Positions 1 to 6,504 of a stretch of DNA of 21,871 bases are shown piece by piece. The notes beneath the pieces are model-generated. The model saw only the letters and a list, made by a program, of their open reading frames with translations. It did not search any database and was not told where the DNA came from. The DNA is taken from assembly GCA_019242065.1 (NCBI GenBank), contig JAFAWJ010000004.1:1-21871 (forward strand). The letters run 5' to 3'. The first letter of the stretch is position 1, and every line of letters starts with the position of its first letter. The DNA comes from Chloroflexota bacterium (GTDB taxonomy: Bacteria; Chloroflexota; UBA6077; CF-72). The position numbers and the translations under genes were made by a program.

Positions 1-2
1 TG

Positions 3-1469
3 GCGCAAAATCCCGCCGCCGCGGCAGGCACGCCCAGGACCGGCGGCACGCTGCGCGCGGTACAGGCTGGCGACCTGGCCTCCATCGACGGCCACTACTA
101 CACCACCGGCAACGGGCTCAGCGTGTGGATCATCTACGACACACTCACCGCCTACGACGACAACCTGCAACCCCAACCCGCCCTCGCCGAAAGCTGGGAC
201 CAGAGCTCAGACGGCACCCAGATCAAGCTCAATCTGCGCAAGGGCGTCCCATTCCACTCCGGTCGCGAGATGACCAGTGACGACGTCATCTACAACCTGA
301 ATCGCATCCTGGACTTCAAGCTCACCGCCGGCATTATTACCGGCTTCGTCCCGCCCGAGACCACCTGGACCAACCCGGACAAATACACGGTTGTCGTGAC
401 GGCCAAACAACCCTGGGCGGCCGTCTTCGATTTCTTCCAGGTGCTGAACATCATCGACAAGGACACGGCCGAAGGTCCGGATGCCAAGACGAAAGCCGTC
501 GGCACCGGTCCGTTCACATTCGTGGAGTGGGTGCAGGGCGACCACGTCACCTATGGCAAGAACCAGAATTACTGGCAGTCCGGCCTGCCGTACCTGGACG
601 GCATCACGCTGGGCCTGGCCAAAGATCAGCAGGCGATGGTGGCGGAGTACGAGGCCGGCGGCATCGATTTCATGCTGAATCCGCCGCTGCGCGATTACGT
701 GCGATTGACCGGTGATGCGAAGAACCAGGGCCTGGAGCTGCCGAATCCGGCCGCGTTCTGGATGCTGCAGCCTAACTCCACGCGTCCGCCGATGGACGAC
801 AAGCGCGTTCGGCAGGCGCTCAACTATGCGATCAACCGCCAGCGGATGATCGACACCGTCCTGCTGGGCATGACCTCACCCCAGGCGCTGCCGTGGCCGT
901 CGGCGTCACCCGCCAGCCAGCCGGAGAAGAACGGTCTGGTTGACTATGACCTGGACAAGGCCAAAAGCCTGCTGGCGGAGGCCGGCGCCACCAACTGGAC
1001 GCTGGACCTGCTGTATTCGGCCGTGTCGCAGGAGGGCGCTGGATTTGCCCAGATTTACCAGGCGGACCTGGCCCAGATCGGCGTCAACGGCGTGATCCGC
1101 ACGCTGCAACCGGCCGCCTTGCTGGATGCCTGGCATACCCAGACCTACGGGCTGTATTTTGCGTCGGACCCGTGGGCCAACCTGGAGCCGGTGACGCAGT
1201 TCACGTCGGGGTCGACGACCAACTACCGCGGCAACAACGGCGGCTACCTGAACGACGACTACACGAAGCTGGTGACCTCCGCCGCCACGGAGCCGGATAC
1301 GACCAAGCGCAAGGCGCTGTACTCGCAGCTCAACGATTTCCTGCTGGACGCGGCCTTCGTCTACCCGCTGGGCATGCGCCAGACGCGCTCGGTCGCCCAC
1401 GCGAACCTGATGAACGTCGGCCACCGGCGCAACGAGATGTACACCTTCTACCAGGCCTGGCTCGCATAA
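3..1469 (+). CDS. ABC transporter substrate-binding protein, peptide/solute family 5 (5' end missing)
   Basis: Extracytoplasmic solute receptor of a peptide, nickel or oligosaccharide type ABC importer (SBP_bac_5 family). The open frame runs to the left edge, so the start and signal peptide lie outside the window. The first visible residues include GGTLRAVQAGD, the usual first strand of the mature domain after an Ala/Pro-rich linker. Family signatures follow in order: the YDTLTAYD segment, LAESWD, LRKGVPFHSGREMTSDDVIY, the VGTGPFTF turn, the NYWQSGLPYLDGI segment, and a C-terminal lobe with RQALNYAINRQRMI. The C-terminal half is complete to the TAA stop. No permease or ATPase gene is in view, so those would lie upstream. 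The substrate cannot be read from sequence. A palindromic foldback element begins 11 bp after the stop. Confidence 0.93.
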   Translation, partial: AQNPAAAAGTPRTGGTLRAVQAGDLASIDGHYYTTGNGLSVWIIYDTLTAYDDNLQPQPALAESWDQSSDGTQIKLNLRKGVPFHSGREMTSDDVIYNLNRILDFKLTAGIITGFVPPETTWTNPDKYTVVVTAKQPWAAVFDFFQVLNIIDKDTAEGPDAKTKAVGTGPFTFVEWVQGDHVTYGKNQNYWQSGLPYLDGITLGLAKDQQAMVAEYEAGGIDFMLNPPLRDYVRLTGDAKNQGLELPNPAAFWMLQPNSTRPPMDDKRVRQALNYAINRQRMIDTVLLGMTSPQALPWPSASPASQPEKNGLVDYDLDKAKSLLAEAGATNWTLDLLYSAVSQEGAGFAQIYQADLAQIGVNGVIRTLQPAALLDAWHTQTYGLYFASDPWANLEPVTQFTSGSTTNYRGNNGGYLNDDYTKLVTSAATEPDTTKRKALYSQLNDFLLDAAFVYPLGMRQTRSVAHANLMNVGHRRNEMYTFYQAWLA

Positions 1470-1485
1470 TTTTTGAATGGTGGAG

Positions 1486-1558
1486 GGAACCCGCGCATGC
1501 GCGGGTTCCTCAGGTTGGCGCATGCGCCAACCTGCCCAGCGGTGCATGCACCGCTGGG
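1486..1558. repeat. Left triplet of 24-bp perfect palindromes (P1-P2-P3)
   Basis: P1 1486-1509 has half-site GGAACCCGCGCA. P2 1511-1534 has half-site CAGGTTGGCGCA. P3 1535-1558 has half-site CCCAGCGGTGCA. Each is followed directly by its exact reverse complement, so there is no loop. All three are centred on GCATGC, with centres 25 and 24 bp apart. A GGGGGC-TGC-GCCCCC hairpin follows at 1576-1590. Confidence 0.92.
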
Positions 1559-1633
1559 TGCTGACGCACTGGTCAGGGGGCTGCGCCCCCCGCCGCCGTT
1601 CGCTGCGATCACTCCCGCGGCGACCCCCCGCGT

Positions 1634-1905
1634 ACGAGCTAGCCGCGACTGGTCAGTCGGTCACCGCACACAACTGGGAGGTAGACACTGCCCACCACAG
1701 CAATGAGTCATCGTACCGAAATCTGATCACCCACCAGGCGATGAGAAGGTCATTCGATAGTCATCTCGATCAATCGCGACATGATCGTGTCGTCGATCCG
1801 AGTAACACTCGGTTACTACTGTATCGACAGTGCGGATGCCGTCAACCGCTGGCCACACCCGTTGTTCGTGCGTCACTCCCATGTCGCAAGACGCGGACAG
1901 CACGG
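1634..1905. other. Unique spacer of the foldback element, no gene seen
   Basis: This 272-bp stretch is visibly less GC-rich than its surroundings. Frames through it are shadows without a plausible start or ribosome binding site. It holds two short stem-loops: CGACA-N6-TGTCG at 1777-1792 and AGTAAC-N5-GTTACT at 1801-1817. Several GATC/CGAT words cluster at 1750-1800. I see no promoter or RNA gene that I can support. Confidence 0.6.
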
Positions 1906-1981
1906 ACGCGGGGGGTCGCCGCGGGAGTGAGCGCAGCGAACGGCGGCGGGGGGCGGCAGCCCCCTGACCGTTGCGTCAGCA

Positions 1982-2054
1982 CCCAGCGGTGCATGCACCG
2001 CTGGGCAAGGTGGCGCATGCGCCACCTTGAGGAACCCGCGCATGCGCGGGTTCC
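1982..2054. repeat. Right triplet of 24-bp perfect palindromes (P3'-P2'-P1')
   Basis: This is the mirror-order copy of the left triplet: P3' 1982-2005, P2' 2006-2029, P1' 2031-2054. P1' and P3' match their left partners exactly. P2' has half-site CAAGGTGGCGCA against CAGGTTGGCGCA on the left, two differences, and both are matched in the opposite half so the palindrome stays perfect. Confidence 0.92.
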
Positions 2055-2062
2055 TCCAGAAC

Positions 2063-2509
2063 TCAAGCCGGGGCGTCGATGGGGAAGCCGTCGAAGGCGC
2101 GGCGCACTTCGGGGCGCCACAGGTAGATCAACGCGACGATTGCGAACAGGGCCCCGAGGACGGTGAACACCGTCGCCTGGCCGCTGAAGAGGGCCAGCAG
2201 GTCCAGCACCAGGTCGACGGCGAGGATGACCGTCGCCAGCCAGAACCCTGCGCCGCGGCTGAGCACCCACAGGCCGCCGGCGGCGATCAGGGTGATCGTC
2301 GCCGCGATCATGCCGATCAATCCGATCGTGAAGCCGAGGTTGCCGAACGCCGCGGCAAACGGCGTCGCGGCGCGCACGTAGTAGCCGCTGATCGCTCCGG
2401 CCGAGATGAAGCTCCCAGCCCCGAAGGCCAGGAACGCCGCCAGAAAGTGCAGGGCGCCACTCACGAACGCAAGCAGCGCCAGAATCGTCACCCCGAGTGG
2501 CCGTTGCAT
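2063..2509 (-). CDS. Small integral membrane protein, four predicted TM segments
   Basis: A 148-residue hydrophobic protein of unknown function. Likely membrane segments lie near residues 7-30 (VTILALLAFVSGALHFLAAF), 50-80, 84-105 and 108-131, with a short basic tail (WRPEVRRAFDGF) that would favour a cytoplasmic C-terminus. The start is supported by TAGGAG about 9 nt upstream of the ATG. It lies 12 bp downstream of the 68-aa membrane protein gene, so the two probably form one transcript. The stop is 4 bp from the right arm of the foldback element, whose palindromes would be the first structure met by transcription leaving this gene. No catalytic motif is visible. Confidence 0.8.
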   Translation of the reverse strand: MQRPLGVTILALLAFVSGALHFLAAFLAFGAGSFISAGAISGYYVRAATPFAAAFGNLGFTIGLIGMIAATITLIAAGGLWVLSRGAGFWLATVILAVDLVLDLLALFSGQATVFTVLGALFAIVALIYLWRPEVRRAFDGFPIDAPA

Positions 2510-2521
2510 GGCTTGGAACTC

Positions 2522-2728
2522 CTAGGCGCGCGCGGTGTCGCGCCGCTCCCACCACGACAGCACGGCCAGGAACATCAGGATGCCGCCCACGCCGGCGCCG
2601 ACCAGGGCCACGGCGCTGCCGATGATCTCGAAACCCAGCTTCCACAGCCCGTAGCCGGCCAGGTAGCCGATGCCGGCGCCCGCGAGGACGCAGACGACCC
2701 AGACGACAATCCAAACAGCTGTCCGCAT
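2522..2728 (-). CDS. Small membrane protein, two predicted TM segments
   Basis: A 68-residue protein that is almost wholly hydrophobic. Two membrane segments are likely, about residues 4-27 (rich in V, W, A, G) and 34-58, followed by a charged end (WWERRDTARA). A GAGGAGAGG ribosome binding site lies just upstream of the ATG. It is the first gene of a probable two-gene unit with the 148-aa membrane protein 12 bp downstream. The family is not recognised. The positive-inside rule suggests that the C-terminus is cytoplasmic. Strong start and operon spacing make it a likely real gene despite its size. Confidence 0.72.
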   Translation of the reverse strand: MRTAVWIVVWVVCVLAGAGIGYLAGYGLWKLGFEIIGSAVALVGAGVGGILMFLAVLSWWERRDTARA

Positions 2729-2806
2729 TTGAAGCCTCTCCTCTGTTGTAGAGAGACCCTAGTCGGGAGGGTGCTCAGGCCGTGCTCGGCGGGTGCCCAA
2801 AATAGT

Positions 2807-2849
2807 TTCGGGGCGATCGGGGTGTGAAGACCACACCGACCGCCCCGAA
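2807..2849 (-). terminator. Stem-loop after the G1 peptidase gene
   Basis: TTCGGGGCG (2807-2815) pairs fully with CGCCCCGAA (2841-2849), and GGTGTG (2821-2826) with CACACC (2832-2837) forms an upper stem above a small internal loop. On the minus strand the hairpin is followed by ACTATTTTGG, a weak T tract. It lies 37 bp past the peptidase stop. Confidence 0.55.
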
Positions 2850-2885
2850 GGAAACCTGGGAGGGTATTGAGGAACGACGGGGAGC

Positions 2886-4424
2886 TCAGCTCCAGCCGTA
2901 GCCGCCCGAACCGTAGCCCGAGCCCGCGCCGTAGCCGGAACCCGCGCCGTAGCCCGAGCCGCCGCCGAAGCCGGCGCCGGCACCTGGGAACGACCCGAAG
3001 CCCGAACCCGCGCCCACGCCCACGCCCGGCCGCGAGCCGAAGCCACTGCCCGAGCCGCTGCCGCTGCCGAGGCCGCCAGCCGGCGAAGGCGTGCGGCTGA
3101 CGCTGAAGCTGCCACCGTCAGTACCAATGCTCGTCGGCACCGCCAGCTTCTGGCCACCGTTGCCCAGCATGGTGATCGGCTGCGCGTTGGCCTGGCTCAG
3201 GTTGACCGTCTGGCCATCCTGCGTCGCCGACGCGTTGGTGAAGCTGATGTTGCCGAAGTTGTCCAGTGGCAGGATGCCCTGACCCGAGCTGGGCGCCTCG
3301 ACCACCCACTCGGCGCTCGAGTGCGACGAGGTGTAGCGCGTGGACGTGTGATACGTCTTGCCCGTGGTGTTGTTGGTGAAGTCGATCGACCAGTTGTTGG
3401 TGCTCTGCTCGCTGATGGTCACCGTGATCGAATCGCCAGGGCGAACCGCGAACTGCACCGGGTGCGACGCCTGCGGCAGCGTCTCGACCCACGCGGAATA
3501 CTCGATGCGGCCCTGGCCACCGTCAGTCTCCTGGGTGCCGGCCTGAATCAGGTCACGACTGTTGACGCCACCAATACCGACCCAGGTGGCACCCACGCCG
3601 GCGGCGCCGTTGGAGCTGACCTGCGGAACGGTCCAGGTGCCACTCACGCTGGTGTATTTGCCGCTGGTCGCGTCGTAGCCCGACCAGTTGTGCGAGGTGT
3701 CCTGCGACGGGCTCGACTGTCCGGGCGTCGTGGGCCGCGTGGTGCCCGGCACCTGGCCCTGGCCTGGGGTGGTGGTGGTGACACCCGGGATGCCGCCATC
3801 ACCCGGAATGGTGACAAACGGGAACGGCAAGCCAGGCATGCTCCCAGATGGGCTGCTCCCGGATGGGAACGCGGAGCTGCCATTCGGCGCGGGTGACGCG
3901 CCGCTGGCGGGCGAGCTGGAATTGTCGGGATGGTCGTCGGACTGGATCTTCCAGGTCCCGTTGTCCTGGACGAGCGTGTAGACATTGGTATCGCGCGAGA
4001 CCTGCGTCGAGCCGTCGTTGCTGTGGACAGACCACGTCTCATTGGTCGTCGCGCTGGCCGAATTGCCGCTGGGATCGACACTGATGGGACCCCACTCCAG
4101 CCGCATGAGCTGGATGCCGGTGACGCCATTGTCGATCATGTCCTGGTTGTTCTGCTGGAGCTCAGTCAGATGATCGGCGGTCGCCGTATCGGCCATCACC
4201 GAGGAGTCGCCCGAGGCAATCGCCTTGACCTGTTCGGCATTGGCTTGCTGGATGACCTGCTGAATGGCGGCCGACACCTGGTCAGTACTGGACTGCGCGG
4301 ACTGCGCGGACTGCGCTGGGGCCATGATGGGCGACTGGGCCAGCGCAAGATTGGCCGACCCGCCGGCCACGACGCCGACGACGAGGGCGCCCGCCAATGC
4401 GCCCACACGGAGAGTTCTGGACAT
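2886..4424 (-). CDS. Secreted G1 (eqolisin-type) glutamic peptidase with N-terminal NTF2/IMS-like domain
   Basis: A 512-residue secreted endopeptidase. Residues 1-30 form a signal peptide ending ANLALAQ. Residues 50-168 form a small alpha+beta domain (NGVTGIQL, LEWGPI, SATTNETW, SRDTNVYTLVQ) of NTF2 or ARC6-IMS-like pattern. A Pro/Ser/Gly linker runs to about 242. The G1 peptidase domain (about 245-435) begins SHNWSGYDATSG and includes WVGIGG. By comparison with scytalidoglutamic peptidase (catalytic Gln53 and Glu136), Q294 in DLIQAG and E376 in AEWVVE are the expected catalytic pair, and both are present. The tail (450-512) is Gly/Ser-rich with GSGYGA repeats. A GAGGA site lies about 10 nt before the ATG. 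G1 enzymes act at acid pH; that activity here is inferred from the family. The N-terminal domain is paralogous to one in the divergent gene at 4597. Confidence 0.88.
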   Translation of the reverse strand: MSRTLRVGALAGALVVGVVAGGSANLALAQSPIMAPAQSAQSAQSSTDQVSAAIQQVIQQANAEQVKAIASGDSSVMADTATADHLTELQQNNQDMIDNGVTGIQLMRLEWGPISVDPSGNSASATTNETWSVHSNDGSTQVSRDTNVYTLVQDNGTWKIQSDDHPDNSSSPASGASPAPNGSSAFPSGSSPSGSMPGLPFPFVTIPGDGGIPGVTTTTPGQGQVPGTTRPTTPGQSSPSQDTSHNWSGYDATSGKYTSVSGTWTVPQVSSNGAAGVGATWVGIGGVNSRDLIQAGTQETDGGQGRIEYSAWVETLPQASHPVQFAVRPGDSITVTISEQSTNNWSIDFTNNTTGKTYHTSTRYTSSHSSAEWVVEAPSSGQGILPLDNFGNISFTNASATQDGQTVNLSQANAQPITMLGNGGQKLAVPTSIGTDGGSFSVSRTPSPAGGLGSGSGSGSGFGSRPGVGVGAGSGFGSFPGAGAGFGGGSGYGAGSGYGAGSGYGSGGYGWS

Positions 4425-4596
4425 CGATTCGGATTCCTCTGCAAGTAGCGCTTGGTTGCGCCCCGAGCGGAAGTATCCCCAAGTGTTTGTTAGCGCGTTG
4501 ACAATAAATCGCTAGAACATTCCCCGAACTACGGATTACACATTCCTAATCCTGGATTTCGGGGGCGTTAATACATCTTTCCGACACTTGTGGACT
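4425..4596. promoter_or_regulatory. Divergent intergenic region, peptidase / surface protein pair
   Basis: This is the only spacing between two divergent genes, and 4490-4580 is clearly richer in A+T than its surroundings. A TAATAC hexamer at 4569-4574 could be the -10 of the plus-strand gene, giving a leader of about 16 nt. A TTGACA at 4498-4503 has no matching -10 at 17 bp, so it is not assigned. The region must hold both promoters, but exact starts cannot be fixed from sequence. Confidence 0.45.
4522..4564. promoter_or_regulatory. Nested inverted repeats (putative operator or RNA stem)
   Basis: Outer arms CCCCGAA (4522-4528) and TTCGGGG (4558-4564) enclose inner arms GGATTA (4533-4538) and TAATCC (4547-4552). 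Both dyads share nearly the same centre, at about 4543. It would overlap the -35 region of the plus-strand gene if TAATAC at 4569 is the -10. Confidence 0.5.
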
Positions 4597-5718
4597 ATGG
4601 ACGCAACTCCACAACCAACCTGGCCGCCCGCCGCTCCACAAGCCGCGGCGACCCCTTCGCGACCAAGTCCGACGCACCGCGCTCCAGCTGCCGCCACCCT
4701 CATTGCGGTCGCGCTCGCGGGCGTGATCGTTGGCTTTGGCGGCGCGCAGGTGGCCGATCACACGCCGAGTCTGGCGAGCAGCCTCGCGCACGTGAGCACG
4801 ATGTTGAATGGCGGGTCGACGGCGCCGGCGACCGCCGCCTCGGCGCCAGCGAATCCCGCGACCACGACGAATCCGAACCCGGCTCGCAATCGCACTCCAG
4901 GTGCGAATCGCGCATCAGGCGGTAGCCAGGCCCCGGCTGGCAATCAGGCCACGACTGGCAGCCAGGCTCCGGCCTGCGGCCAGGCAACGACTGGCAATCA
5001 AGCGCCGGCGGGGAATCGGGCAACGACTGGCAATCAGACGCCAGCAGGGAATCAGTCAACGACTGGCAATCAGGCGCCAGCTGCCAACCAGGGCACCAGC
5101 GGCAACCAGGGCACCAGCGGCAACCAGGGCACCAGCGGCAATCAGGGCTCGTCTGGCAATCAGGGCTCGTCGGGCAATCAGGCGGCGGCTGGGCAGCCGG
5201 CTAGTAGTCAGGATCAGGCCGCCATCCAGCAGGCGATCCAGGGCATCGACGACGCCCAGGCCAAGGCCGTCTCCAGCAACGACCTCTCCGGCCTCACCGC
5301 CGGCGCCACCACCGACTTCGCCAACCAGCAGAAGTCCGTCACCCAGGACCTGCTCAACAACGGCGTCACCGACATCAAGCTCGACAACGTCGAGTGGGGC
5401 CCCATCACCGTCAACGGCACCACCGCCTCCGCCACCGATTACGAGACGTGGACCACGACCTATTCCGATAGCACGACCGACCAGTCGCGCGATCAGAACG
5501 TCTATACCCTGGTCCAGCAGGACGGCAACTGGGTCGTCCAGACCGACCAGCAGCCGGATGCCGGCTTCCCCGGTGGGCTCCAGGGCGCCAGCGGCATCCC
5601 CAGCAATCTCCTGCCCCCAGGGTTCCCTGGATCAAATCCCTTCCAGAACCCGGGCTCGGGCAGCCAGCAGGGCTCCGGCAGCGGCAGCACCTCGCCGTCA
5701 GTCCAGGTCCAACCCTGA
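4597..5718 (+). CDS. Membrane-anchored Asn/Gln/Gly repeat protein with NTF2/IMS-like domain
   Basis: A probable single-pass surface protein of 373 residues from ATG 4597; an in-frame TTG at 4588 would add three. Residue numbers below count from 4588. A Pro-rich cytoplasmic start is followed by one membrane segment at about 35-55 (ATLIAVALAGVIVGFGGAQVA). Next comes a long low-complexity stalk (about 90-207) of ATTGNQAPAGNQ-like 12-residue units and then GTSGNQ 6-residue units, with a lone Cys at 130. Residues 211-324 form a domain clearly paralogous to residues 50-168 of the divergent G1 peptidase, sharing NGVT-I-L, EWGPI, SAT-ETW, SRD-NVYTLVQ and G-W--Q-D--PD. The end is Pro/Gly-rich. No catalytic motif and no sortase signal is visible, and no clear ribosome binding site. 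It is likely a stalked cell-surface partner of the peptidase, but that role is inference. Confidence 0.8.
   Translation: MDATPQPTWPPAAPQAAATPSRPSPTHRAPAAATLIAVALAGVIVGFGGAQVADHTPSLASSLAHVSTMLNGGSTAPATAASAPANPATTTNPNPARNRTPGANRASGGSQAPAGNQATTGSQAPACGQATTGNQAPAGNRATTGNQTPAGNQSTTGNQAPAANQGTSGNQGTSGNQGTSGNQGSSGNQGSSGNQAAAGQPASSQDQAAIQQAIQGIDDAQAKAVSSNDLSGLTAGATTDFANQQKSVTQDLLNNGVTDIKLDNVEWGPITVNGTTASATDYETWTTTYSDSTTDQSRDQNVYTLVQQDGNWVVQTDQQPDAGFPGGLQGASGIPSNLLPPGFPGSNPFQNPGSGSQQGSGSGSTSPSVQVQP
4921..5193 (+). repeat. In-gene tandem repeats (36-bp then 18-bp units)
   Basis: The stalk coding region has imperfect 36-bp units (ATTGNQAPAGNQ) followed at 5089-5178 by five 18-bp units. The first three of those read ggcaccagcggcaa-type DNA almost without change. 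All unit lengths are multiples of three, so unit gain or loss would keep the frame. Confidence 0.8.
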
Positions 5719-5740
5719 ACTGACGACCTATCCGCCCCTC

Positions 5741-5825
5741 CTGGGCACACCAACCAACCAAGGACCAGTCCACCCTCTGGGGTACACCGATTAACCAACG
5801 ACGAGTCCACTCCTCCCTGGGGCAC
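5741..5825. repeat. Degenerate direct repeats between convergent genes
   Basis: Two and a half diverged units of about 36-40 bp begin CTGGGCACACC (5741), CTGGGGTACACC (5777) and CTGGGGCACGCC (5817). The first two also share AACCAA and AGTCCAC. They lie between the stops of two convergent genes and no gene is seen in them. Confidence 0.5.
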
Positions 5826-5854
5826 GCCGGCCGATCGTCAGCTATCGGCCGGCG
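5825..5854. terminator. Perfect 11-bp stem-loop spanning the PRC-barrel gene stop
   Basis: CGCCGGCCGAT (5825-5835) pairs fully with ATCGGCCGGCG (5844-5854) around an 8-nt loop that contains the TGA stop of the minus gene. No T tract follows on either strand, so a Rho-independent role is likely but unproven. It sits between convergent genes. Confidence 0.5.
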
Positions 5855-6410
5855 TTGCCATAGGTTCGAGGTGCTCTTTGTCCACCTTCAGGTAGACCAC
5901 GTTGCGCGCCGCGTAGTCGACGCTCTCGATCGGAATCTGCACCATGTGCTTCTGCCACAGGTGACCCTCGCGCAGCACGATGTGCGTCAGCGCGTACGTC
6001 GACGGATCGATGATCACCTCGTCGACCTTGCCGACCGTCCCGTCGGTCGCCTCGACGCGCTCGCCGCCTTTGAACGCCGCCTCGTCTTCGCTCACGTCTG
6101 ACTGATCCACCGCGAACGGGTGGCGGGCAACCTGGCCCATGAACGTGTCAGGCGTGTCCGGCGTGTAGTCGACCGTGTGGACAAACGGCGTGAGCAGATT
6201 GAACTGCGCGTGGGAGACGCGCAGCGACACCTTGTCGGCTGTCGCGGCGGTCACGTCCTCCATGGGGACCAGCCGCTCGGTACCGAAGAGCTTGCCGTCA
6301 CGGACGACGATTTGCGTCAGCCGCCGACCACGAGCCTCGACGACGATGCGAGAGACGTCGCCAACTCGACCGTCCGTGCCCTCGACGTGCGCACCTATGC
6401 GGATGTTCAT
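5838..6410 (-). CDS. Tandem PRC-barrel domain protein
   Basis: A 190-residue cytoplasmic protein with two PRC-barrel units. The first (about 4-62) reads IGAHVEGTDGRVGDVSRIVV and RRLTQIVVRDGKLFGTERLVPM. The second (about 114-176) reads GERVEATDGTVGKVDEVII and YALTHIVLREGHLW, ending with a VYLKVDKEHLE strand. An acidic linker (DQSDVSEDEAAF) joins them. PRC-barrel proteins bind RNA or protein partners, for example RimM in ribosome maturation and reaction-centre H subunits; stand-alone tandem forms are usually of unknown role and often linked to stress. There is no membrane segment. A GAGGGG ribosome binding site supports the ATG. The stop lies inside an 11-bp hairpin. A specific function cannot be assigned. 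Confidence 0.88.
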   Translation of the reverse strand: MNIRIGAHVEGTDGRVGDVSRIVVEARGRRLTQIVVRDGKLFGTERLVPMEDVTAATADKVSLRVSHAQFNLLTPFVHTVDYTPDTPDTFMGQVARHPFAVDQSDVSEDEAAFKGGERVEATDGTVGKVDEVIIDPSTYALTHIVLREGHLWQKHMVQIPIESVDYAARNVVYLKVDKEHLEPMATPADS

Positions 6411-6504
6411 GCGTGGGTCCCCTCTCGTGTGTCTGGTTGTGTGAGCCGGGTCGTCCGCCGAGTGTGCGCAGGCCGCGGCTCAGCGGTTGCTCAATTCACG
6501 CATT

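Larger units (their letters stand above)
1481..2058. repeat. Foldback (long inverted-repeat) element built of tandem palindromes
   Basis: Two near-identical inverted arms, 1481-1633 and 1906-2058, flank a 272-bp unique spacer. Each arm holds three abutting perfect 24-bp palindromes, then a GGGGGC/GCCCCC hairpin, then a tract ending GGCGACCCCCCGCGT. Outside the palindromes the arms differ at only a few positions (for example ACTGG versus AACGG, and one 1-bp indel). Similarity continues weakly into the spacer and then fades. The element fills the gap between two convergent genes, 11 bp from one stop and 4 bp from the other. No transposase and no clear target-site duplication is visible. It resembles a MITE or REP-type element in form, but I do not recognise the family. 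It could also act as a two-way transcription barrier. Confidence 0.85.

Noticed and set aside
1481..2058. Insertion sequence or RAYT-linked REP element
   Set aside because: There is no transposase frame in or next to it, no target duplication is visible, and the GTAG foot of classic REP hairpins is absent; described only as a foldback element.
1477..2166. Long open frames through the foldback element on both strands (also 906-1547 and 1842-2714 minus)
   Set aside because: They cross palindromes, run over the ends of better genes, and have no ribosome binding site. Their Arg/Pro/His-rich translation is that of GC-rich non-coding DNA.
2027..2827. Plus-strand 266-aa frame and similar frames at 3321-3896, 13293-14186 and 18424-19359
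   Set aside because: These are antisense shadows of well-supported minus-strand genes and have no recognisable domain.
4498..4503. TTGACA as -35 of the surface protein gene
   Set aside because: No -10-like sequence lies 16-18 bp downstream, so it was not assigned.
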